Shown here: in pieces, positions 24,746-31,677 of the stretch
Layout of the letters: every line of letters starts with the position of its first letter
How positions within the stretch are numbered: the stretch's first letter is position 1
Assembly (NCBI GenBank): GCA_039182515.1
Contig: JBCDCE010000008.1
Location: 1 to 64,000, forward strand
Origin: JBCDCE01 sp039182515
GTDB taxonomy: Bacteria; Pseudomonadota; Alphaproteobacteria; Rhodobacterales; Rhodobacteraceae
DNA: 64,000 bases
Direction of reading: 5' to 3'
Made by a program: the position numbers and the translations under genes
Notes under the pieces: model-generated
Seen by the model: the letters and a program-made list of their open reading frames with translations, nothing else
Databases searched by the model: none
What the model was told of the DNA's origin: nothing

Positions 24746-26262
24746 GCGGTGATGTCCAATTGCTTGCGGTCTATTTTGCCCGTGGAGGTGCGCTCAAAAC
24801 CGTCCACGACGTGAATGGTGGTGGGCACAGCGACCGCAGGCAGAAAGCGGCGCGCATGATTGGTGAGGTCTTCTACCCGGGCAGGCTTTCCTGGCGCGCA
24901 GGTTACAAAAGCGATCAAGGCGTGCCCATCTGCGCTTTGCACAACGGCCACTTCGGATACGCCCGTAAAGGTGCCTAAGGCCAATTCCACCTCATCAAGC
25001 TCAATGCGTTGCCCGCGTAGCTTCACTTGCCGATCTCGGCGGCCGATGTAGTGAAAACAGCCCGTCGCGTCTTGGCGCACGATGTCGCCCGATTTGTAAA
25101 AGCGGGTTCCCTCAAGGCGCACAAAAGCGTCTTCATTGAGGTCGTCGCGGTTGTGATAGCCAAGCATAAGCGCGTCGCTGGCCACCCATAGCTCGCCCTC
25201 CTCTGACAGGTGGATTTGAGCGTTGGGTGTGGCAAAGCCGATGGGCACAGGCTCGGTTTTTAGGTGAGGCTCGGGGGGCAGGTGATAGGCTGTCACCGCA
25301 TTCGCTTCCGCTGGCCCGTATGCATTGGAAAACCGCACGTGGCGCAGGCGCTTTTGCAAAGCGTTTAGGTGCCCTGGAGGCATGGGAGAGCCGGCGAAAA
25401 TCATCAGCCTTAGCTGGGAGAAATCCCGCTGTTCGAGCACGCCGTGTTCCTCAAGCTGGATCAGAGCAAAGGGCACCGAATACCAAACGGTGATCTGCTC
25501 ATTCTGGATAAGCTTTGACATCTCAGCAGGCAGTTTCGTGACCACATCTGGCACCAAAACAACCGTGGCGCCGCGCAACAGGCTGGCGAAGAAATCCATC
25601 TTTGAGAGGTCAAAATGCAGGGGCGCATGATTGGCAAGGCGGTCTTCGGCTTTGATCTCGTATAGATCCGCCGCCATATGCACGTAGCTTCGCGCAGAGC
25701 CATGGCTGTGCACCATGCCTTTGGGCACACCTGTGGAGCCTGAGGTGAAGAGCACGTAGCAGGGGTCTTCATCGGACGGGACCGGCAGCGCTATGCTTCT
25801 GGCGTCGCCGGGCTCTGCAAATCCCGACGAAGCGATGTTTTCGAGGCTCACCAAGGGCGCACCGATCACCGTCTTCAAGCGCGGCACTTTGGGGGCAATG
25901 GCTTGGAGCGCCACGGCTTTGGCGGGCACTGTGAGCAGGGTCGTGATGCCACAATCGGTCATCATTTGTGCCACACGCGCGGCTGGCGCGTTTGGATCGA
26001 GCGGCACGTAACAGGCCCCTGCGTGCAAGATGCCGTAGACCGCAACGGGCAACTCGAGGCACTTGGGCATAAAGATCCCAACCTTGTCGCCTGGGCCAAT
26101 CCCAAGATCTGCAAGTTGATGCGCGACGGCCAAGGTGCGCTCATGAAGCGCAGCATAACTTAAGGCTGTGCCGCCAATGCGAACCGCATCCTTGTGGGGC
26201 TGCTCAACAGCCCATTTCGCCAGGGGGCTATGAATATGCGAGACGTTCATGGGCCCGCTCAT
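24742..26262 (-). CDS. Free-standing amino acid adenylation enzyme, probable L-prolyl-carrier ligase
   Basis: The 506-residue AMP-forming ligase has motifs FTSGSTGVPKGMV, SNAYGPAEANAV, FYKSGDIVRQD, GRRDRQVKLRGQRIELDEVE and the C-terminal catalytic Lys in STGKIDRK. There is no fused carrier domain. The HFDLSKMDFF and TVWYSVPFALIQL segments resemble the stand-alone proline-activating enzymes PltF, PigI and RedM. The pocket reads roughly D-L-M-Y-I-A-A-A-V-K, near the D-L-L-Y-L-A type I remember for those enzymes. It should load the adjacent 79-residue carrier. Proline as substrate is an inference supported by the downstream dehydrogenase; DltA-like D-Ala activation is the main alternative. Confidence 0.85.
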   Translation of the reverse strand: MSGPMNVSHIHSPLAKWAVEQPHKDAVRIGGTALSYAALHERTLAVAHQLADLGIGPGDKVGIFMPKCLELPVAVYGILHAGACYVPLDPNAPAARVAQMMTDCGITTLLTVPAKAVALQAIAPKVPRLKTVIGAPLVSLENIASSGFAEPGDARSIALPVPSDEDPCYVLFTSGSTGVPKGMVHSHGSARSYVHMAADLYEIKAEDRLANHAPLHFDLSKMDFFASLLRGATVVLVPDVVTKLPAEMSKLIQNEQITVWYSVPFALIQLEEHGVLEQRDFSQLRLMIFAGSPMPPGHLNALQKRLRHVRFSNAYGPAEANAVTAYHLPPEPHLKTEPVPIGFATPNAQIHLSEEGELWVASDALMLGYHNRDDLNEDAFVRLEGTRFYKSGDIVRQDATGCFHYIGRRDRQVKLRGQRIELDEVELALGTFTGVSEVAVVQSADGHALIAFVTCAPGKPARVEDLTNHARRFLPAVAVPTTIHVVDGFERTSTGKIDRKQLDITA

Positions 26263-27458
26263 CCCACAAAGGCCAGCAGATCTTGCTGCATGCGCCAGAA
26301 CACGCCCGAGGTGCGCTCCACAAGCCAGAGGCCTGAGATGGCGATGATTGCGACAGAGGCCAAGCGCAGTGCCAAGAAGGGATAGGCCTGCCAGCGGCGG
26401 ATCAAGAAGAGCACTGGGAAGAGCACCAGAATGATCGCGATCTGACCAAGCTCAACGCCGATGTTAAACGCAGCCAAGCCAACAACTTTGGACGCGGGCT
26501 GCACACCCAAAGGCTCCAGAACGTTCGCAAAGCCAAAGCCGTGGAACAGACCAAAGATAAAGACGATCCAGAGCGTGTGTTGGTGAAAGCGGGGGAACAT
26601 GTTCATCAGCGCCACAACTGCAATTGAGAGCGCAATGACAGCCTCCACAAAGCTGACGGGCAGCGTGACAATGCCCAATGCAGCCAAGCTAAGCGTGACA
26701 GAATGCGAAAGCGTGAAGACCGTTGCGATCTTGATCACAGTCCAGAGCGCGCTTGAGAAGTCTTCTTCGGGGGCCCAGGCATTGTTGTTGCGAAAGAGAA
26801 CCGCGGGCAACAGAAGCGTGACCAGGAACAAGACGTGGTCGAAACCTTTGAGGATGTGCCAGATGCCGTGGATCACGAAATCTACAAAAACCTTGGTCCA
26901 GGGATCGCCGACAAGCGACAGCGTGCGCGTGCTGCCGCCCACATCGAAGATCAAGGAGATGTAGGCTTCATTGTTTTCCACGCCTGTGCGTGTGTTATTT
27001 TCGATGATGCCATAGCCCAAATGGCCAGGGTTGGCGGCGTCTGTAAGGGGCTCGTAGGTGACCTCCACAGCTTCGGGCGTTGGGCTAAGGCCTGCGACTT
27101 CAAAATTAAGCTGTGCGAAGGTGCCGAAGGGAACCTTGAAGAACCCAAATCCGGTTGATGCTAGCGCAAAAGCCTCGCCATTGCTCGAGACCGAGAGGCG
27201 TTCAGCGAAGAAATTGAACACAGCATCTTGCTTGGCGGTGAATTCCGCTTCGCTGATCTTGCCGTCTTGGTTGGTGTCGAGCGGGATCATGCGGTTGACG
27301 TCTTTGAGCGTGGCTTCGATCCGGCCGGTCAGGGTGTCGTCGGTGACCGAAAAGAACACATAGCTTTCCGCTTTGCGGTGTGCCTCAGCTTGAGAGCCGA
27401 AACCCACCATCAGCGCTAAGACTGCGAGAAACATTACAAAAATTCGACTTTTTAACAC
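26259..27458 (-). CDS. HupE/UreJ-family membrane protein with periplasmic EF-hand ectodomain
   Basis: The 399-residue protein has a signal peptide (ending SQAEA-H), a periplasmic region of about 160 residues with one canonical EF-hand loop (DTNQDGKISEAE), and then six or seven membrane segments. HGIWHILKGFDHVLFLVTLLLP, HSVTLSLA and FGLFHGFGFA are the histidine-rich motifs of HupE/UreJ proteins, some of which are nickel permeases. I use the GTG at 27458, because GGGGAG lies eight bases before it and the signal peptide then starts at residue 1; an upstream GTG at 27542 is possible. It is the first gene of the NRPS operon and overlaps the adenylation gene by four bases, suggesting a metal- or product-related transport role. 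Confidence 0.75.
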   Translation of the reverse strand: MLKSRIFVMFLAVLALMVGFGSQAEAHRKAESYVFFSVTDDTLTGRIEATLKDVNRMIPLDTNQDGKISEAEFTAKQDAVFNFFAERLSVSSNGEAFALASTGFGFFKVPFGTFAQLNFEVAGLSPTPEAVEVTYEPLTDAANPGHLGYGIIENNTRTGVENNEAYISLIFDVGGSTRTLSLVGDPWTKVFVDFVIHGIWHILKGFDHVLFLVTLLLPAVLFRNNNAWAPEEDFSSALWTVIKIATVFTLSHSVTLSLAALGIVTLPVSFVEAVIALSIAVVALMNMFPRFHQHTLWIVFIFGLFHGFGFANVLEPLGVQPASKVVGLAAFNIGVELGQIAIILVLFPVLFLIRRWQAYPFLALRLASVAIIAISGLWLVERTSGVFWRMQQDLLAFVG

Positions 27459-27536
27459 GGCAGAAGCTCCCCAGCTTTTATTCTTAGACCAAGCAAGATA
27501 CGGCGAGAGACGCAGGATGGATTTAAACATTTTTGT

Positions 27537-27549
27537 GAACACTCTGTTC
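27537..27549. promoter_or_regulatory. Palindrome GAACACTCTGTTC upstream of the NRPS operon
   Basis: GAACA-CTC-TGTTC is a perfect 5+5 inverted repeat located between the divergent HupE-like gene (about 80 bases away) and the methyltransferase gene. It could be the operator of the NRPS operon. The binding regulator is unknown; it does not match the alphaproteobacterial LexA box GTTC-N7-GTTC. Confidence 0.3.
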
Positions 27550-27640
27550 TTTGCGTTTGCGTTTCGCCTTCAGCGCGAAATCCGCGGCTCAAACTTGGTG
27601 TTTTCAAAATGTTTGGACGGCGCTACATCCCACGACAAGC

Positions 27641-28726
27641 ATGCGACCGTCTTTTACCCCTCCCAGTGCGCTCGATATCGAGATGTGCACGGCCATTCAA
27701 AATCAGGCCCTCGCTGAGTTTACGAAAAACAAATTGTCATCTCAAGTTGACACTTTGTCGGAAACGGAAACAAACAATTTACAACAAGCCGCTGCAGCTT
27801 GCCGTGCCATAACCCAAGAGATCGACGCGCTTGAAACAGATCTCGCTGCTGCGTTGCAGGCGGTGGGCTGTGTGGTGGAGCCTGCGCCGGATCTGCGACC
27901 TAGCGCAGACGGCTCCTTACAGTTTCATAGAGCTGCTCTACGGGTTTCCCGCGAAGACTTGCCCAAAGCGGCAACGGTGTTGGAAGAACACGGATTTCGC
28001 GCTCCATTTGCGCTGACTGAGGGGCGCATGGCGGCCATTGCGCGCTTTAGTCCCCAGGTGCAAATGGTACGCTTCGATGACGTCACAACCCGTGTTTTAT
28101 TGGCCTTTCGCGAGCCGATCCCGTCTCACTTGCCCAATGCGTTGCGCCCAAACTTTGCGGATTTTGCCCGTGCCGATTTCGCAAAGCCCTTGATAGGCGC
28201 CTATGCGATTTCAAAGCTTGTCCGCGTGTTTCAAGAGCGTGCATTTGGGCGTCGTGCGGCGGCGCATGAAATGGATTTCTTAGGCACGCCTGATGCGCTC
28301 ATTGCGCCGATCTTAGCGCCTTTGAAGCTTACAGAGAGCGATGTTTTTGCAGATATCGGCTGCGGGGATGGCCGGGTTGTGTTGCAAGCGGCTCGGTCTG
28401 GTTGTCAGGCGATTGGGATAGAACACAGCGCCGATTTGGCCACGCGTGCGCAACAAAACGCCAACAAAAGCCCTGATGCGGCGCGAATCAAGATCCTGTC
28501 AGTCTCCGCAGAAGACGCAGATCTAAGCGCGGTCACCGTGGCGTTTTTGTTTATGCCCGCTCATATCTTAGGGCAGCTTTTGCCAAAGATATTGCCCAAG
28601 TTTCAGCCGGGAACCCGCCTGGTCGTCCATGAGCAAGCCCGCCAATTGCCGGGTCTGACGGGTGCGATGCAATTTCCGGTGATTGATCCCAAGGGGATCA
28701 CCGTTTTGCATGTGGTGGAGCTTTAA
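27641..28726 (+). CDS. SAM-dependent methyltransferase-like protein
   Basis: The product has about 361 residues. The N-terminal 200 residues are helical and match nothing I know. The C-terminal 150 form a Rossmann methyltransferase core with motif I FADIGCGDGRVVLQAARSGCQAIGIEHS. The following VTVAFLFMPAHILGQLLPKI resembles Dot1-like and small-molecule methyltransferases. The start at 27641 (ATG) is chosen over a TTG 90 bases upstream; another ATG lies at 27683. It is divergent from the NRPS operon and could methylate its product, but nothing proves this. Its end overlaps the end of the convergent cyclase gene by four bases. Confidence 0.7.
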   Translation: MRPSFTPPSALDIEMCTAIQNQALAEFTKNKLSSQVDTLSETETNNLQQAAAACRAITQEIDALETDLAAALQAVGCVVEPAPDLRPSADGSLQFHRAALRVSREDLPKAATVLEEHGFRAPFALTEGRMAAIARFSPQVQMVRFDDVTTRVLLAFREPIPSHLPNALRPNFADFARADFAKPLIGAYAISKLVRVFQERAFGRRAAAHEMDFLGTPDALIAPILAPLKLTESDVFADIGCGDGRVVLQAARSGCQAIGIEHSADLATRAQQNANKSPDAARIKILSVSAEDADLSAVTVAFLFMPAHILGQLLPKILPKFQPGTRLVVHEQARQLPGLTGAMQFPVIDPKGITVLHVVEL

Positions 28727-31677
28727 AGCGCGTCCAGACGTTCTTGAGCTCTTTGGATCCAGGGCGTGATCTGACAGCGGTCTGCATAGGCTTTCGCGAT
28801 GCGCGCGGCCCGCGCGGCGGCTTCTGGGTTCGCGCAGGCCTCTTCCGCTTGTGAGAGCCGCAAAGCGATGTCGCTGGCGTATTGACCGGCACCTATTGAG
28901 GCCACTCGGCGCAAGTTGGCTTTAAGCCGCGCCTTTGCACCCACAGCATCGCCAGAACGCAACATGTGAGAGGCCACGATGGAGTCGAAATAGGGCCGCT
29001 GAATGTGGATCCCGAAGGCCTGCATTTGTGCCAAAAGCGCCTCTAACATTTCGGGGCCCGCGCGCTCGTCTTCGAGATCCAGCGCAGATTGCCAGACGCG
29101 CCCAATGAGAGACCAAAACGCTGCGCCTTGCTCATCCGCCAGAGCCACGCCTTTGGTGATATGCGCGCGTGCGTCGTCCTTAAGGCCTGCGTACCAAAGT
29201 GCTGCTCCGCCAAAAGAGTGCAACCAAGGCCGTTGAAGATTGGCCCCGATGCGCGTAATCTGGGCTTCGCAATCGGCAAAGATCTTTTGCGTTTTTTCCG
29301 CGTGTCCTTCACTGGCCCAGCGATGGGCGAGCGCGGTGAAAACCGAGACAAGCGGATCAGCGCTGGTTTGGAGATAGATCTGGCCGTGGGCCTCGGGATC
29401 ATAGAGCGCGATCAATTCTTTGCTGGCCACATCAAGCCGAGCGAAATCTCCGGAATAAAGCGCCAAAGCGCAATCGTTCACCAGTGTAAGAAGCGCATGC
29501 ACGGAATTGCCGGGGGTCGCGCTGCTGCGCATTTGATCCACAAGAGGTGCGCAGGCCCGCACACGGCCCGACATCATTCTATGGGCAAAGAGCCCATAGC
29601 GCGCCATGACACCCGCATTGCTTTCAATGTTTGTCCCTTGAACAGCTTTTGAGAGGTTCAAATAGGCGCTTTCAACCTGCGGATGGGTGAAACCCAGTTG
29701 TTGGACCTGGGCACTGGCCAAAAGGGTGAGCACCTCGATGCTACGATCGCCGTTTTTCTCGAAGGCATCCTCAGACGTCGTGAGGTAATCCACAGCCAAA
29801 TCAAAGCGCGCATTTTGCAGATAAGAGATGCCTGCCATCATAGAGGTGCGCGCCGTTAAACCATTGTCGCCAGAGGCTTTAGCGTGATCGGCGATAATTT
29901 CCGGAAACACGGCTTGGCCTTCTGCCAAAAGCGCTTCCATGGCCCTTGCGACCTTGCCGTGGCGCTCTTGGCGTTGCGAAAGCGGCAGCATGGCATATGC
30001 GGCTTCTTGCAAGAAAATATGCGAAAAGCTGAGCATGGAACCGTCTTCCGCGAGTAACCCTTTTGACGTGAGCGGCTCCAGGCTGCGCGGCGTTTCTGGA
30101 TTGAGGCTCACCAGTTTGAGGTGTTCGCGCGGGAAGGTACGCCCTAAGATCGAAGCATCCAAAAGCTGGCTGCGTGGGGCTTTGGGCAGATCTGTGATGA
30201 TGCTTTGATAGGTGGCTTCAATTGTATCGGGGAGATCGCCGTCCCTCATACTGGCCAAGCGCTGGGCGAGGGTAACAGCAAAAAGCGGATTGCCCTCCGC
30301 GCGGTCTGCCGCGAGCTTGAGCTTTTCGCTGGAGATGCCGGGCTGGCCAAGTGTTTCAAGGAGGCTTTGTGTACCTTCTGCGCTCAGAGGTGCGAGTGGC
30401 AGGAGCTCAATGTTGTGGCCTTTCGCGAAGGCTTCGATGCCAGCGTCTTGCCGCGATGTGAGCGTGATCTGGCAGCTCTCTTTTGGTACTTGGCTCAAGA
30501 TGAGACCCAGCAATTCTTGGGTGACGCTGTCGAGCCATTGGGCATCGTCGATCAGAAGGGCAATCTTTTGCTGTGCAGAGAGCGCGCTGAGCAAGGCCAC
30601 GACACCCTGGAGACGGCGCGCGCGCGCCAGTTGGGGCATCACATCCGTGCCAAAAGGCGCGCCAAAGAGCATATCGCTCACATGGCCTGCGGGCTCGCCC
30701 GTAAGTCCAAGCTTTTCGAGGCTTGCGAGAACTTGGCCAGGATCCGTTTGAGGGGGCAGGGGGTATCTCTCGTATCCGAGGTCTGCCGCGAGCCATTGGC
30801 CGACAGGGAAGAGGGCGGTGTTTTTGAGATTAAAGCGCGCGTGCCAGGTGATCACGCGGTGCGTTTCGGCCAGGCGCGGGGCGAGGGCGTCGAGCAAGGT
30901 CGATTTGCCCATGCCAGGCTCCGCCATGAGGCCCATATGGCCACTGCGGGCTTCACCACTGAGGGCGTCCAGCACATCATCGCGTTCAATAAGGGCGAGG
31001 GGGCGCGCGGCCAGGCCTTTCAAAGCGATGTCTTTAACACGGGCAAGGGCTATGGGATCCGTGACCCCTTTGAGGGGCACGTCACCCAAACTCTCAGCGT
31101 TTAGATCTGCTAAGCGCTCACAAAACTGAGACGTGGCCTGGGAAATGACGATCCCGCCGGGCTCTGCCTGGCCTTGAATGCGGGCTGTGAGATTGAGCTC
31201 AAAGCCGGTGATCTTCGGCGCCATTTGATTGCTTTGGTCCGTTGCGCAAAAGACTTCGCCGCTGTGGATGCCGATGCGCACTTGGTCAGGCTCCACAGTC
31301 TTTGGCAGGCTCACCGCCCATTTAACCGCGCTGATGGCGGCGTTTTCAGCGTCAGATGCAAAGCCAAAACAGACCAATAGGCCGTCGCCATAGTGTTGCA
31401 CTTGACTGCCGCCGTAAGCCGCCAGATCTCGCACGACGCGGCGCTGGAACTGGTGCAGGCGCGCGTTGAAGGCCTCTGGGTTTAGGGTGGCGGCCATTTG
31501 TGTTGAGCCAACCATGTCCACAAAAGCCAGCGTGAGAATACGCAGCCGGCCAGAGGGGTCTTCTTCTTGTTCCACGGTGGGCAGGCGCGCGCCGCAACTT
31601 GAGCAAAAGCGCGCACCTGTATCGGCCAACATCACATGCCCGCAGGCTGGACAGGCTAGGATGTTGTCCCCTTCCAT
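28723..31677 (-). CDS. Class III adenylate/guanylate cyclase fused to AAA ATPase and TPR region
   Basis: The product has about 984 residues. A zinc ribbon (CPACGH, CSSCGARL) is followed by a class III cyclase domain: LAFVDMVGST holds the first metal Asp and VQHYGDGLLVCFG the second. A P-loop ATPase comes next (GLMAEPGMGKSTLLDAL, then KIALLIDDAQWLD as Walker B), and a long helical TPR-like C-terminal region. This layout is typical of large soluble cyclases with MalT/LuxR-like ATPase modules, sensing unknown signals. I start at 31677 because this ATG overlaps the stop of the upstream oxidoreductase (TGATG). With the Crp-type regulator upstream it could form a local cAMP circuit. Confidence 0.88.
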   Translation of the reverse strand: MEGDNILACPACGHVMLADTGARFCSSCGARLPTVEQEEDPSGRLRILTLAFVDMVGSTQMAATLNPEAFNARLHQFQRRVVRDLAAYGGSQVQHYGDGLLVCFGFASDAENAAISAVKWAVSLPKTVEPDQVRIGIHSGEVFCATDQSNQMAPKITGFELNLTARIQGQAEPGGIVISQATSQFCERLADLNAESLGDVPLKGVTDPIALARVKDIALKGLAARPLALIERDDVLDALSGEARSGHMGLMAEPGMGKSTLLDALAPRLAETHRVITWHARFNLKNTALFPVGQWLAADLGYERYPLPPQTDPGQVLASLEKLGLTGEPAGHVSDMLFGAPFGTDVMPQLARARRLQGVVALLSALSAQQKIALLIDDAQWLDSVTQELLGLILSQVPKESCQITLTSRQDAGIEAFAKGHNIELLPLAPLSAEGTQSLLETLGQPGISSEKLKLAADRAEGNPLFAVTLAQRLASMRDGDLPDTIEATYQSIITDLPKAPRSQLLDASILGRTFPREHLKLVSLNPETPRSLEPLTSKGLLAEDGSMLSFSHIFLQEAAYAMLPLSQRQERHGKVARAMEALLAEGQAVFPEIIADHAKASGDNGLTARTSMMAGISYLQNARFDLAVDYLTTSEDAFEKNGDRSIEVLTLLASAQVQQLGFTHPQVESAYLNLSKAVQGTNIESNAGVMARYGLFAHRMMSGRVRACAPLVDQMRSSATPGNSVHALLTLVNDCALALYSGDFARLDVASKELIALYDPEAHGQIYLQTSADPLVSVFTALAHRWASEGHAEKTQKIFADCEAQITRIGANLQRPWLHSFGGAALWYAGLKDDARAHITKGVALADEQGAAFWSLIGRVWQSALDLEDERAGPEMLEALLAQMQAFGIHIQRPYFDSIVASHMLRSGDAVGAKARLKANLRRVASIGAGQYASDIALRLSQAEEACANPEAAARAARIAKAYADRCQITPWIQRAQERLDAL

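Noticed and set aside
27551..27640. A longer N-terminus of the methyltransferase-like protein starting from TTG at 27551.
   Set aside because: The extra residues are composition-neutral, lack a ribosome site and overlap the GAACACTCTGTTC control region.
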